A stretch of DNA of 64,000 bases from Thiothrix litoralis (GCF_017901135.1 NZ_CP072801.1:930001-994000), one strand, 5' to 3'. Positions 45,299 through 55,542 are shown, counted from the stretch's first letter. Numbers and translations: made by a program. Notes: a model not told the origin generated them from the letters alone.

Positions 45299-46930
45299 TT
45301 ATTTGTCTTCCAACTCCACCGCAATCGCCCCACACGGACATTCCTCCACACACAACCCACACCCCTTGCAGTAGTCGTAATTAAACGCGAACCGCTTGCC
45401 CGCCCCCAGCTTGATCACCGCGCTATCCGGGCACACGCCGTAGCAGTTGTCGCACTCGAAACAGTTGCCGCACGACAAACAGCGCCGCGCTTCGTACATC
45501 GCGTTGCCTTCATCCAGCCCGCCGACTACCTCATCAAAGGTGGACTGGCGGCGGATGATGTCGAGCACCGGGCGCACGGTCTTTTCGGCGTCAGCGTAAT
45601 ACCAGGTGTTGAGGCGCTCGAAGGTAGCCGGTTCGTGCTTGGGCGCAGGCTGGTAGCATTCACCGCGCATCCAAGCATCAATCGCCCGCGCCGCTTTCTT
45701 GCCATGCCCGATTGAGACGGTCACGGTGCGTTCGCCGCCTGCCACCATGTCGCCACCGGCAAACACGCCCGCCACGCTGGTCATCATTACCGCGTCGGTT
45801 TGCACGCTGTCCCACTTCAGTTCCAGACCCGGCATGTGTTCCAGCAGGGTTTGTTCCACGTTCTGCCCCAGCGCTAGCACCACCGAATCCGCCGCCAATG
45901 TCTCGAATTCGCCGGTGGGTTGTGGGAAACCTTTGTCGTCCAGCGCCATTTTTTCGATGGTGATACTGCCTGCGTCGGCTTCGGTGATGGTGGAAAGCCA
46001 CTTCATTTTCACGCCTTCTTCCAGCGCCTCTTTCACCTCGAAATCATGCGCGGGCATTTTGTCGCGGGTGCGGCGGTAGACGATGATGGACTCTTCAGCC
46101 CCCAACCGCTTGGCAGTACGCGCCACGTCGATGGCGGTATTGCCGCCGCCGTAGATCACCACCTTGCGCCCCAGCAATGGCGGATGGTCTTCCACCTCAT
46201 GCAGCACGCTGACCGCATCGGTAATATGGCTGGCGTCGCCCGCCGGGATGTACGCCCGCTTGGCAATGCCCGCACCAATGCCGAGGAATACCGCGTCGAA
46301 ACCTTCTGCCGCCTGCATCGCCAGCACGTCATCCACGCGGGTGTCGAGGCGCAATTCCACACCCATGTCGACAATGCGTTGCACTTCGGCATCCAGCACC
46401 CGACGCGGCAAACGGTAACGCGGAATGCCGTAACGCATCATCCCACCCGCCGCCGTTTCCGCCTCCACAATGGTCACGCCATGACCCATGCGGCGCAAAT
46501 GGTAAGCTGCCGACAAGCCCGCCGGGCCAGAACCGACCACCAGCACGCGCTTGCCACTTTCTGCCACTGGCTTGGCGAATGCCCAGCTCTGTTTCAGCGC
46601 TTCGTCGCCGAGGAAACGTTCCACCGCATTGATGCCGACCGCTTCGTCCAGTTGCCCCCGGTTGCACGCGCCTTCGCAGGGGTGGTAACACACTCGCCCC
46701 ATGATCGCGGGTAGCGGATTGTTTTCGGTCAGGCTGCGCCAAGCCGCTTCGTAATTGCCCGATTCGGCATGGAACAACCAGTTCTGGATATTTTCCCCCG
46801 CCGGGCAGGTCGCATTACAAGGTGGCAAACGGTCAACGTACACCGGGCGTTTGCTGCGCCACGAGCCGGTATGGTTGGCAAGGCTGGTATTCTTATCCAG
46901 CGTAATCGCGAATGGCTTTTGAATACTCAT
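45299..46930 (-). CDS. GltD-like NAD(P)H:ferredoxin oxidoreductase subunit with C-terminal 2[4Fe-4S]
   Basis: A 543-residue flavoprotein. The N-terminal Cys-rich helical domain (CNATCPAGENIQNW, CYHPCEGACNRG) is that of glutamate synthase small subunits. FAD binds at GSGPAGLSAAYHL (about 132) and NAD(P) at YGGGNTAIDVARTAKRLGA (about 268). The C-terminus adds two ferredoxin clusters (CGNCFECDNCYGVCP and CKGCGLCVEECPCG). It is last in the por operon and overlaps the beta-subunit gene by four bases, so it probably links 2-oxoacid:ferredoxin oxidoreductase to NAD(P)H. DsrL is a relative, but the por context points elsewhere. Confidence 0.85.
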   Translation of the reverse strand: MSIQKPFAITLDKNTSLANHTGSWRSKRPVYVDRLPPCNATCPAGENIQNWLFHAESGNYEAAWRSLTENNPLPAIMGRVCYHPCEGACNRGQLDEAVGINAVERFLGDEALKQSWAFAKPVAESGKRVLVVGSGPAGLSAAYHLRRMGHGVTIVEAETAAGGMMRYGIPRYRLPRRVLDAEVQRIVDMGVELRLDTRVDDVLAMQAAEGFDAVFLGIGAGIAKRAYIPAGDASHITDAVSVLHEVEDHPPLLGRKVVIYGGGNTAIDVARTAKRLGAEESIIVYRRTRDKMPAHDFEVKEALEEGVKMKWLSTITEADAGSITIEKMALDDKGFPQPTGEFETLAADSVVLALGQNVEQTLLEHMPGLELKWDSVQTDAVMMTSVAGVFAGGDMVAGGERTVTVSIGHGKKAARAIDAWMRGECYQPAPKHEPATFERLNTWYYADAEKTVRPVLDIIRRQSTFDEVVGGLDEGNAMYEARRCLSCGNCFECDNCYGVCPDSAVIKLGAGKRFAFNYDYCKGCGLCVEECPCGAIAVELEDK

Positions 46931-47949
46931 GCGGCAGCCCCTCCGGTAGGTGGTGTGGATTTCTCCAGCAGTTTGAAGCGGCGGATATTGCGGTCAGCCA
47001 TCGCCTGCAAATGCGCAATAACGTCGACCTGTTTGGGATTGCGGAACAGATGGGCGAAGCGTTTTTGCAGCTTCAGGTAATCCTCCACCGGCACTTGTGC
47101 GCGAATGGCACGATGCCCGGTGATTTCGCCGTGTTCCGCCTCGAACACGGGGAACAGCCCCGACTCAATCGCCAGCCGCGCCAGCTTGATGGTGTGGCTC
47201 GGGTCGGCTCCCCAGCCCAGCGGGCAAGGCACATGGATGTGGATGTAACGCGCCCCGTGGATCGACATCGCCTTGGTGACTTTCGCCTCCAGATCGCGCA
47301 AATCGGCCACCGAAGCGGTCGCCACGTAAGGAATTTCATGCGCCATCGCAATCAGCGGCACACTTTTGCCCTTGCCGAACACATTGCCGTTGGCGTGCTG
47401 CCCGACCGGCATGGTGGTGGCGGTACGCGCAGCGGGCGGGGTGGCGGAAGAACGTTGCACCCCGGTATTCATATAAGCTTCGTTGTCGTAGCAGATGTAG
47501 AGCACGTCGTCGTTGCGCTCGAACATCCCCGACAAGCAGCCGAAACCGATGTCGGTAGTGCCGCCGTCGCCGCCTTGCGCCAATACGCGGATGTGCTGTT
47601 TACCCTTGACCTTCATTGCCGCCGCGACCCCGGTAGCCACTGCCGCCGCATTGCCGAACAGCGAATGCAGCCACGGCAATTGCCACGATGATTCCGGGTA
47701 AGGGGTGGAAAAGACTTCGAGGCAGCCGGTGGCATTGCACGCGACCAACTGGTTATTGGTGGCCCGCATCGCCGCATCCACGGCAAAGCGTGCGCCGAGT
47801 GCTTCGCCGCAGCCCTGACAGGCGCGATGCCCGGAATTGAGTGCGTTGGTGCGCTGCATTCCCGCTTGCACGCTGCGTTCGGCTTCGGAGAGCAGGCGGT
47901 TGCCGACAGTAAAGGTGTCGGTCTGGTAAAACTTGATGGTGGTTTCCAT
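46927..47949 (-). CDS. porB: 2-oxoacid (pyruvate):ferredoxin oxidoreductase beta subunit
   Basis: A 340-residue thiamine-diphosphate-binding subunit. The TPP motif is GDGGTTDIG (about 127) through CYDNEAYMNTG (about 152). Cluster cysteines occur in CQGCGEALG (about 44) and ACNATGC. It converts 2-oxoacyl groups to acyl-CoA and passes electrons to ferredoxin. Pyruvate is the default substrate; 2-oxoglutarate or another 2-oxoacid cannot be excluded. Confidence 0.88.
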   Translation of the reverse strand: METTIKFYQTDTFTVGNRLLSEAERSVQAGMQRTNALNSGHRACQGCGEALGARFAVDAAMRATNNQLVACNATGCLEVFSTPYPESSWQLPWLHSLFGNAAAVATGVAAAMKVKGKQHIRVLAQGGDGGTTDIGFGCLSGMFERNDDVLYICYDNEAYMNTGVQRSSATPPAARTATTMPVGQHANGNVFGKGKSVPLIAMAHEIPYVATASVADLRDLEAKVTKAMSIHGARYIHIHVPCPLGWGADPSHTIKLARLAIESGLFPVFEAEHGEITGHRAIRAQVPVEDYLKLQKRFAHLFRNPKQVDVIAHLQAMADRNIRRFKLLEKSTPPTGGAAA

Positions 47950-47958
47950 GTGTCTCTC

Positions 47959-49212
47959 CTAGCGTATCTGGCTGGCGATGGTTCCCATGCCGCGCAGGAT
48001 ATTTTCGGCGCTGGGGCCGGAATGGCGCTGGCCTTCCATGCGGGCGATTTCCTCATGCACCAGCTCGTGCTTGAGGTCGAGGAATTGCAAATGCGCCAGA
48101 TGCCCTTCGTCTGCCTTGCGGAACAGCTTGCGTAACGAATCGCGGGTAATCGGCCTGCCGCCCAAGCCTGCAATCACGGTATGCACCGGCTTGTGCAGCC
48201 CGGCGACGGCCATTTGCACGTCGGTGGCAACGATGCCGCCGATGCCCACCGCGAGGGATTTTTCCACCACCACAATGCGCGTGGCGTGTTGCAAGGCACT
48301 ACGCACCGCTTTACGTGGGAACGGGCGGTACGTGCAAATGCTCAGTGAGCCGATGGAAACGCCTTGCTCACGCATTTCATCCACCACATCCTTGATCGTG
48401 CCGTTGACGGAACCGAGTGCCACCACGATGGTGTCGGCGTCTGCGCTGCGGTACGGTTTGACCAGCCCGCCAGAATCGCGCCCGAATTGCTGCTGGAATG
48501 CTTCCGCCAGTTCCGGGATCAGCCCCAGCGCCTGCATCTGCTGGTAATGCGCGAGATAACGCACTTCTATAAAGGCTTCCGGCCCGACCATCGCGCCGAT
48601 AGTGACGGGGTTGGCGGGGTCGAGCATCTGGCGCGGCGAAAATGGCGGCAGATAAGCATCGACCTGCGCCTGTTCGGGGATGTCGACGCGCTCGTAAGCG
48701 TGAGTGAGGATGAAGCCATCCACGCACACCATTACCGGCACGGACAGTTCTTCCGCCAGCCGGAAGGCTTGAATGTGCAAATCGACCGCTTCCTGATTGG
48801 TTTCGGCGTAGAGCTGAATCCAGCCTGCATCACGCATCGACAGACTGTCCTGATGGTCGTTCCAGATATTGATCGGCGCACCAATGGATCGGTTGCCAAT
48901 GGTCATGACGATGGGTAAGCCGAGGCCAGAGGCGTTGTAGACCGCTTCCGCCATGAACAGCAAACCCTGACTGGCGGTGGCAGTGTAGGCGCGTGCCCCG
49001 GCAGCACTCGCGCCAATCGCCACCGACATGGCGGCGAATTCGGACTCGACATTGATGTATTCACACGGGTCGATTTGCCCCTTGTCGACCATCTGCCCGA
49101 GGTTTTCCACGATGTGGGTTTGCGGGGTGATGGGGTAGGCGCAAATCACTTCCGGGCGGCACAGGCCGATGGCTTCGGCAACGGCTTGGGAGCCTTCGAT
49201 CTGTTTTAGCAT
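47959..49212 (-). CDS. porA: 2-oxoacid (pyruvate):ferredoxin oxidoreductase alpha subunit
   Basis: A 417-residue subunit from the ATG at 49212 (AAGGAG before it). Features are GLCRPEVICAYPITPQTHIVE near the N-terminus, the NVESEFAAMSVAIGASAAGARAYTATASQGL substrate/CoA region, and the C-terminal transketolase-like part (YRPFPRKAVRSALQ, VVVEKS). It overlaps the gamma gene by seven bases. The order is gamma-alpha-beta-GltD. Confidence 0.9.
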   Translation of the reverse strand: MLKQIEGSQAVAEAIGLCRPEVICAYPITPQTHIVENLGQMVDKGQIDPCEYINVESEFAAMSVAIGASAAGARAYTATASQGLLFMAEAVYNASGLGLPIVMTIGNRSIGAPINIWNDHQDSLSMRDAGWIQLYAETNQEAVDLHIQAFRLAEELSVPVMVCVDGFILTHAYERVDIPEQAQVDAYLPPFSPRQMLDPANPVTIGAMVGPEAFIEVRYLAHYQQMQALGLIPELAEAFQQQFGRDSGGLVKPYRSADADTIVVALGSVNGTIKDVVDEMREQGVSIGSLSICTYRPFPRKAVRSALQHATRIVVVEKSLAVGIGGIVATDVQMAVAGLHKPVHTVIAGLGGRPITRDSLRKLFRKADEGHLAHLQFLDLKHELVHEEIARMEGQRHSGPSAENILRGMGTIASQIR

Positions 49213-49787
49213 GGGGTGGCTCCTTGCGTGTTGGCCTGCACTTGCGCGAAAGCGGCTTGCGCGGCGGCGATGTTCTGTTCGGCAATCTTGCCGCTGAATT
49301 TGTCGCGGATCGCGGCTTGCAGCGCTTCCATCTGGATCAGGCCGGTGAGGGCGGCAAAGCCCCCCAGCAAAGCCGCATTCGGCAGCGGACGCCCGACGTG
49401 TTTGAGCGCAATCTCGGAGGCGGGAATGACGCGCACTTGCCACTGCGGGTGTTCGCGCAGGTAATCTTCCAGCCCCAGCTCTGCCAGCGTATGGGTGGAA
49501 TTGATGAGGATGTAACCGTGTTCCGCCAGCCCTTCAAACAGGTTGACCTGATGCAACAGGCCGGGGTCTTGAATGATCAGCGCATCGGGGTTGAGGACAG
49601 GTTCGCGCAGGCGGATTTCCTTGGCGTCGATACGGCAAAACGCCATGACCGGTGCGCCCATGCGCTCGGAGCCGAAGCTGGGAAAGGCTTGCGAATGCTT
49701 GCCTTCGATAAACGCGGCGATAGAGAGCATCTCGGCGGCGGTGACGACACCTTGCCCACCCCGCCCGTGGATTCTGACTTGAAACAT
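49206..49787 (-). CDS. porC: 2-oxoacid (pyruvate):ferredoxin oxidoreductase gamma subunit
   Basis: A 193-residue subunit from the ATG at 49787, which follows GGAGGGAGG. The family opening MFQVRIHGRGGQGVVTAAEML is seen, then PSFGSERMGAPVMAFCRI and ALLGGFAALTG. First gene of the operon, divergent from the P-type ATPase with about 140 bases between starts. No separate delta ferredoxin gene is present; the GltD-like subunit carries the extra clusters. Confidence 0.9.
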   Translation of the reverse strand: MFQVRIHGRGGQGVVTAAEMLSIAAFIEGKHSQAFPSFGSERMGAPVMAFCRIDAKEIRLREPVLNPDALIIQDPGLLHQVNLFEGLAEHGYILINSTHTLAELGLEDYLREHPQWQVRVIPASEIALKHVGRPLPNAALLGGFAALTGLIQMEALQAAIRDKFSGKIAEQNIAAAQAAFAQVQANTQGATPC

Positions 49788-49929
49788 GTGTTCCTCCCTC
49801 CTATTGTTGCCACTCAAAGGCTAGCAGCTTTGGAAAAGCATTTACTTGATGGAAGTCGGAAAAAGGCCAAGCAAATCCTGCTACCCTGATAGACTTCTTG
49901 CATTCAGCAGCAAAATAACAGGTGAACCC

Positions 49930-52638
49930 ATGCCGGATTTTACTCATTGGCACAACCTGCCGTCCGATGCCGTACTGACCCAACTTGACTGTCACGCCGA
50001 TGGCTTGAGTGCCGAAGTCGCTCGGCAACGCCACGAAAGCGGCGGGGCTAACCGTTTGCCGGAGCCGCCGCGCCGCAGCCTGTTGCTGCGTTTTCTCATG
50101 CAATTTCACAATATCCTGATTTATGTGTTGCTGGCGGCAGCACTGGTGACGGCCTTGCTGGGTCACTGGGTGGATACGGGGGTGATTCTGGGGGTGGTGT
50201 TTGCCAATGCGGTCATTGGTTTCCTGCAAGAGGGCAAGGCCGAAAAAGCGATGGATGCGATCCGCCAGATGCTGGCTCCCCATGCGGCGGTGTTGCGGGA
50301 CGGGCGGCGGCAGACGGTAGCGGGGGATACGCTGGTTGCCGGTGACATCGTATTGCTGGAAGCGGGGGATAAAGTGCCCGCTGACTTGCGCTTGTTACAG
50401 GTTTACGGTTTGCAGGTGCAAGAAGCGATCCTCACCGGGGAGTCAGTGGCTGTCGATAAACAGACCGGAACTGTCGCGCAGGAAGCTGGGTTAGGCGACC
50501 GCACCAACCTGGTTTTCAGCGGCACCACCGTGACCAGCGGGCAAGGCCGGGGTGTGGTGGTGGCGATTGCCGGGAACACTGAGATCGGGCGTATCAGCGG
50601 GCTGCTGTCCGGGGTGGAAACCCTGACAACGCCGTTAGTGGCGCAGATGGATGTGTTCGCCAAATGGCTGACGCTGTTCATCCTGACCATTGCCGCGCTG
50701 ATTTTTGCGTTTGGCTATTTCGTGCAGCATCAGGATTTCGGCGACTTGTTCATGGCGGTGGTGGGCTTGTCGGTGGCGGCGATTCCCGAAGGTTTGCCTG
50801 CGGTGTTAACCATTACCCTCGCGGTTGGGGTGCAGGCGATGGCGCAACGCCATGCCATTGTGCGGCGCTTACCCGCGATTGAAACGCTGGGGGCGGTGTC
50901 AGTGATTTGCACCGATAAAACCGGCACCTTGACCTGCAATGAAATGATGGTGGCCAGTGTGAGCACTGCGGTCGGCGTATTCAGCGTGGATGGGGCAGGT
51001 TATGAACCACACGGCACGATTCAGCAGGCAGGCAAGCCGCTGGAACACGCCGCGCAACAGTTGATGCATGAGCTGGGGAGGGCTGCATTGCTGTGTAATG
51101 ATGCGGAACTCCATCAGCAAGCCGCCCACTGGACGGTGGAAGGTGATCCGATGGAGGGGGCGTTACTGGCTTTTGCCGCCAAAACCGGGTTGGAACAGGC
51201 CGCGACCCGTGCCCAGTGGACGCGCACCGATGCAATTCCCTTTGATTCCCGCCATAAATTCATGGCAACGCTGTACCACGCTCATCATCACGCGCATCCA
51301 CAGCAGCACGCGGCTATTCTGGTCAAAGGTGCGCCGGAAAGTCTGTTGGGCATGTGTCATTACCAGCGCACGGCGGCGGGGAAGGCGGAGCCGCTGGATA
51401 GTGGATATTGGCAGCAACAAGCGGAGACCATTGCCTCTCAGGGGCAACGGGTGTTGGCGTTGGCGAGTGGTGGTGTGCCGCCCGAGCATACCGTGTTGAC
51501 AATGGCGGATGTGCAGGAAGGCCAGCTTACCCTGTTGGGTTTGGTGGGTTTGATTGACCCGCCGCGCCCGGAGGCGGTTGCCGCCATTGCCGAATGCTAT
51601 CAGGCGGGTATCGGTGTGAAAATGATCACAGGCGACCACGCCAGCACGGCTGCGGCGATTGGCAAACAGATTGGTTTGCGCCACCCGGATAAGGTGCTGA
51701 CTGGTTCGGAACTCGACATGCTGAATGATGCCGAGCTGGCAGTGGTGGTCTTGCATACCGACGTGTTTGCCCGCACCACCCCGGAACACAAATTGCGGTT
51801 GGTCATGGCATTACAGGCGCAAGGCATGACCGTGGCCATGACCGGGGATGGGGTGAACGATGCCCCCGCGCTGAAGCGTGCCGATGCGGGAATCGCGATG
51901 GGCAACAAGGGCAGTGAGGCCGCCAAGGAAGCCGCTGAACTGGTACTGGCCGATGACAATTTCGCCTCGATTGTGGCAGCCGTGCGTGAAGGCCGCACGG
52001 TGTATGACAATATCAAAAAAGTCATCAGTTGGACGTTGCCTACCAGTACCGGTGAAGCGGCGGTGATTGTATTGGCTTTGTTGCTGGGGATGCTGTTGCC
52101 GATTACCCCGCTCCAGATTTTGTGGGTCAATATGGTGACGGCGGCTACGTTGGGTTTGGCGCTGGCGTTTGAGCCTACCGAGGTGAATACCATGCGGCGT
52201 CCACCGCGTTTGCGTAATCAACCTCTGCTCAGTGGTGGTCTGATCTGGCATATTACGCTGGTGACAACCTTGTTCCTGTGTGGCACGTTTGGGGTTTACG
52301 CTTACGCGCAGGATCAAGGCTACTCGCTGGAACTGGCGCGGACGCTGGTGATGAATACCCTGGTGGTGATGGAAATTTTCCATTTGTTTTTCATCCGCAA
52401 CCTGTACAGCACGTCATTGACCTGGCGGGCGGTGCGCGGTACGAAAATGGTGTGGTTGGCGGTAGTCGTGGTCATCATGGCGCAGTTTGCGATTACCTAT
52501 TTACCCGCGATGCAGGCGGTATTTGCGACAGAAGCGGTGAGTTTGGTGGATGGTTTATTGGTGGTTGGGATAGGTGTGGCGCTGTTTGTGTTGGTGGAGC
52601 TGGAAAAACAGATGCGGCGCGGTTTGGGGGCAACCTGA
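49930..52638 (+). CDS. P2-type cation-transporting ATPase
   Basis: A 902-residue pump from the ATG at 49930 (MPDFTHWHNL), after AGGTGA. Visible features: TGES phosphatase loop, PEGLPAVLTI in TM4, phosphorylated D329 in DKTGT, KGAPE nucleotide site, TGDGVNDAPALKRADAGIAMG, and C-terminal membrane segments. TM6 reads NMVTAATLGLALAFEP: the Asp that SERCA-type calcium pumps use here is absent. The ion is therefore uncertain (calcium, proton, sodium or another cation). Confidence 0.87.
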   Translation: MPDFTHWHNLPSDAVLTQLDCHADGLSAEVARQRHESGGANRLPEPPRRSLLLRFLMQFHNILIYVLLAAALVTALLGHWVDTGVILGVVFANAVIGFLQEGKAEKAMDAIRQMLAPHAAVLRDGRRQTVAGDTLVAGDIVLLEAGDKVPADLRLLQVYGLQVQEAILTGESVAVDKQTGTVAQEAGLGDRTNLVFSGTTVTSGQGRGVVVAIAGNTEIGRISGLLSGVETLTTPLVAQMDVFAKWLTLFILTIAALIFAFGYFVQHQDFGDLFMAVVGLSVAAIPEGLPAVLTITLAVGVQAMAQRHAIVRRLPAIETLGAVSVICTDKTGTLTCNEMMVASVSTAVGVFSVDGAGYEPHGTIQQAGKPLEHAAQQLMHELGRAALLCNDAELHQQAAHWTVEGDPMEGALLAFAAKTGLEQAATRAQWTRTDAIPFDSRHKFMATLYHAHHHAHPQQHAAILVKGAPESLLGMCHYQRTAAGKAEPLDSGYWQQQAETIASQGQRVLALASGGVPPEHTVLTMADVQEGQLTLLGLVGLIDPPRPEAVAAIAECYQAGIGVKMITGDHASTAAAIGKQIGLRHPDKVLTGSELDMLNDAELAVVVLHTDVFARTTPEHKLRLVMALQAQGMTVAMTGDGVNDAPALKRADAGIAMGNKGSEAAKEAAELVLADDNFASIVAAVREGRTVYDNIKKVISWTLPTSTGEAAVIVLALLLGMLLPITPLQILWVNMVTAATLGLALAFEPTEVNTMRRPPRLRNQPLLSGGLIWHITLVTTLFLCGTFGVYAYAQDQGYSLELARTLVMNTLVVMEIFHLFFIRNLYSTSLTWRAVRGTKMVWLAVVVVIMAQFAITYLPAMQAVFATEAVSLVDGLLVVGIGVALFVLVELEKQMRRGLGAT

Positions 52639-52669
52639 CTGGTTGCCCCGCTTAACTTCAGGTGTGAGC

Positions 52670-53620
52670 TTACACGACAGAACCGTCGGCGTTCATGCCT
52701 TCGATTTTTTCGCTCTCTTTCGGGATCATGTGTTCACGCTGGAGGCCGAACAGCAGCAGCAAGGGTGATGCCACCAGTACCGAGGAGTAAATACCAAACA
52801 TAATCCCGATGGTCAGTGCCAGTGCGAAATTGTGCAGGGCTTCACCACCGAACCACAACATGGCCAATACCATGATTTGGGTGGAAATGTGGGTAATGAT
52901 GGTACGTGACATGGTGGTGGTGATGGCGCTGTCGATAATGTCGGGGATGGTGTCATCGCGCATGGTGCGGATATTTTCCCGAATCCGGTCAAATACCACC
53001 ACTGATTCATTCACCGAGTAGCCCAATACCGCCAGAATACCCGCCAATACTGTCAGGTCAAACTGCCATTGGAAGAAGGCAAACAAACCCAGAATGATCA
53101 CCACGTCATGCAGGTTGGCAACTGCGGCAGAGACCGCAAAGCGCCATTCAAAGCGGAAAGCGAGGTAAATAATGATACCAGCCGCCACCAGAATCAGTGC
53201 CAGTCCGCCGTTTTCATACAGTTCCTGACCGACTTGCCCACCAACAAAATCCACTTTGCTGAGTGATACATCTGGTGTACCTGTTTTCAGCACGCTCATG
53301 ATTTGTTCACTGACTTGCGCACTGGAAACGCCTTCCTTCAAGGGCAGGCGGATCAACACATCCTGAGTAGAACCAAAGTTCTGCACCGCCACTTCGTGAT
53401 AGCCAGTGGCCTTGATGGCTTCACGGATATTGTCGATGGGAGCCGCTTGTGCGTAACGCACCTCCATGACCGTACCGCCGGTGAAGTCCACCCCCAGATT
53501 CAGGCCGTAGAAAAACAGCGCGAATACCGAAAACACAAAGGTCGCCAACGAGATGGTGGTGGTGGTTTTGCCATACCGCATAAACGGAATGGCTTTTTGG
53601 AATGGAAACAGTTCTAACAT
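52670..53620 (-). CDS. secF: Protein translocase subunit SecF
   Basis: A 316-residue SecF with six membrane segments. The family GVDFTGGT is at about residue 43, and the RND-like core includes LGYSVNESVVVFDRIREN (about 195) and SRTIITHISTQIMVLAMLWFGG. With SecD it uses the proton gradient to pull exported proteins. It starts 11 bases after the secD stop. Confidence 0.95.
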   Translation of the reverse strand: MLELFPFQKAIPFMRYGKTTTTISLATFVFSVFALFFYGLNLGVDFTGGTVMEVRYAQAAPIDNIREAIKATGYHEVAVQNFGSTQDVLIRLPLKEGVSSAQVSEQIMSVLKTGTPDVSLSKVDFVGGQVGQELYENGGLALILVAAGIIIYLAFRFEWRFAVSAAVANLHDVVIILGLFAFFQWQFDLTVLAGILAVLGYSVNESVVVFDRIRENIRTMRDDTIPDIIDSAITTTMSRTIITHISTQIMVLAMLWFGGEALHNFALALTIGIMFGIYSSVLVASPLLLLFGLQREHMIPKESEKIEGMNADGSVV

Positions 53621-53631
53621 GACCTAGCCCC

Positions 53632-55482
53632 TTAAATTTCAACCTTTTGCAGGTGTGGTTTGTAACCGTAGACGAGGTTGACCATCGCCCGTGATACCGT
53701 GACCGCACTGAACATGGAGGTCAAAATCCCCAGACACAGCACCACGGCAAAGCCCTTGATTGGCCCGGAACCTAATAGGAACAAGGCAATACCTGCAATC
53801 AGGGTAGTCAGGTTGGAGTCGATAATGGTTCCCCACGCCCGGTCGTAACCGACGTTGATAGCGACTTGCGGCGAAGCACCCGCGCGTAATTCTTCCCGGA
53901 TACGTTCGTTGATCAACACGTTGGCGTCAATCGCCATACCCAGTGTTAAGGCAATACCGGCTAAACCCGGCAAGGTCAGGGTTGCCTGAATCATCGACAA
54001 CAGCGCAAACAGGAAGAAACCGTTGATCGCCAACGCCACGCTGGAAATGACACCAAACACGCGGTAGTAAATCACCATGAACAATACGACAGCGATAAAG
54101 CCCCACATATTGGAATTGAAGCCTTTGTCGATATTTTCCTTACCCATGCTGGGGCCGACGGTGCGTTCTTCCACGATATACACCGGCGCAGCCAAAGCAC
54201 CGGCACGCAGTAATAGCGCAAGATCGCGAGCTTCCTTGGGAGAATCCAGCCCGGTAATCTGGAAACGTTTACCCAACCGTTCCTGAATCCGTGCGACGTT
54301 GATGACTTCCTGATTGGTGGTGCTGGTTTTTACCTGCTTGCCATCGACTTCCTTGCTCTCGATTTTGGTTTCGATGTATACCACGCCCATCAGCTTTTGC
54401 ACGTTTTCACCGGTCACTTTGCTGAAGCGGCTAGCACCGTTGCCATCGAGCGTGATGTGTACCGCCGCGCGGTTATTATCGTCAAAGCCGGAAGAGGCAT
54501 CAATGATGTAATCACCCGTCAGCATGACCTGACGCTTGAGCAATACCGGGTCGCCATTGCGCTCTTTGTAGAGTTCGGAACCAAGCGGAGCACGCCCGCT
54601 TTGCTTGGCCTGCATTGGGTCGTTTTGTTCATCCACCAAGCGGAATTCGAGGGTAGCGGTTGCCCCCAAAATTTCTTTGGCACGGGCAGTGTCTTGCACA
54701 CCGGGGAGTTGCACCACAATGCGGTTGGTACCTTGTTGCTGGATAACAGGTTCGGAAACCCCTAACTCATTGACCCGCTTGCGCAGGGTGGTGATGTTTT
54801 GTTGCAGGGCAAACTTCTGGATATTGAGCATGGCCGTTTGTGAAATGCTGGCTTGCAAATCGGTGCTGCCGCTGGGGATGGTGAATTGCAGGTCACGGTA
54901 TTCGTCGTTTAACGCTGTCTGGGCGGCATCGCGGCTGGCGGCATCAGCGAATTTGGTAACAACTGAGTCACCTTCGCGGGCAACGCCTTGGTACTTGATA
55001 TTCTTTTCACGCAAGAAGTCGCGGAATTCATCCTGATAACGGTCAATTTGCTTGTCGAGGGCGGCTTTCATATCCACTTCCATCAGGAAGTATACGCCGC
55101 CGCGCAGGTCAAGGCCGAGGAACATCGGGTTGGCATTCAACGCTCGCAGCCAGCTAGGTGTCGAGGGTGCAAGGTTGAGTGCTACTACAAACTCGTCGCC
55201 GACGGCTGCTTTTAAAGCTTCGGAGGCTTTGAGCTGGACATCATTGTCTTCAAAGCGGAACAGGGCTTGCTGACCGTTGTTTTCGCTGGCGCGGATCGTC
55301 AAGCCCTTAGCCTGTAAGGCTTGCTCGAAGCGCTGCATGGTAGCGGGGTCGATCGTTTTGTCGACCTTGGAACTGAGCTGTACAGCCGGTTCCGACGGGA
55401 AAAAGTTGGGAACTGAGTAGATGACCCCGACCAGCAGGATCACTGCGATCATGAGGTACTTCCAGAGTGGATAGCGATTCAT
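53632..55482 (-). CDS. secD: Protein translocase subunit SecD
   Basis: A 616-residue SecD from the ATG at 55482 (MNRYPLWKYLMIAVILLVG), matching the family N-terminus. Features: the periplasmic P1 domain after LGLDLRGGVYFLMEVD, LGKRFQITG, and the membrane core with ALTLGMAIDANVLINERIREEL. Middle gene of yajC-secD-secF. Confidence 0.95.
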   Translation of the reverse strand: MNRYPLWKYLMIAVILLVGVIYSVPNFFPSEPAVQLSSKVDKTIDPATMQRFEQALQAKGLTIRASENNGQQALFRFEDNDVQLKASEALKAAVGDEFVVALNLAPSTPSWLRALNANPMFLGLDLRGGVYFLMEVDMKAALDKQIDRYQDEFRDFLREKNIKYQGVAREGDSVVTKFADAASRDAAQTALNDEYRDLQFTIPSGSTDLQASISQTAMLNIQKFALQQNITTLRKRVNELGVSEPVIQQQGTNRIVVQLPGVQDTARAKEILGATATLEFRLVDEQNDPMQAKQSGRAPLGSELYKERNGDPVLLKRQVMLTGDYIIDASSGFDDNNRAAVHITLDGNGASRFSKVTGENVQKLMGVVYIETKIESKEVDGKQVKTSTTNQEVINVARIQERLGKRFQITGLDSPKEARDLALLLRAGALAAPVYIVEERTVGPSMGKENIDKGFNSNMWGFIAVVLFMVIYYRVFGVISSVALAINGFFLFALLSMIQATLTLPGLAGIALTLGMAIDANVLINERIREELRAGASPQVAINVGYDRAWGTIIDSNLTTLIAGIALFLLGSGPIKGFAVVLCLGILTSMFSAVTVSRAMVNLVYGYKPHLQKVEI

Positions 55483-55542
55483 TGTTATAGGATTCCGTGT
55501 GGGTTGGGTGCGAGGGGGTATATTCCCCCTCACTCACCTTCT

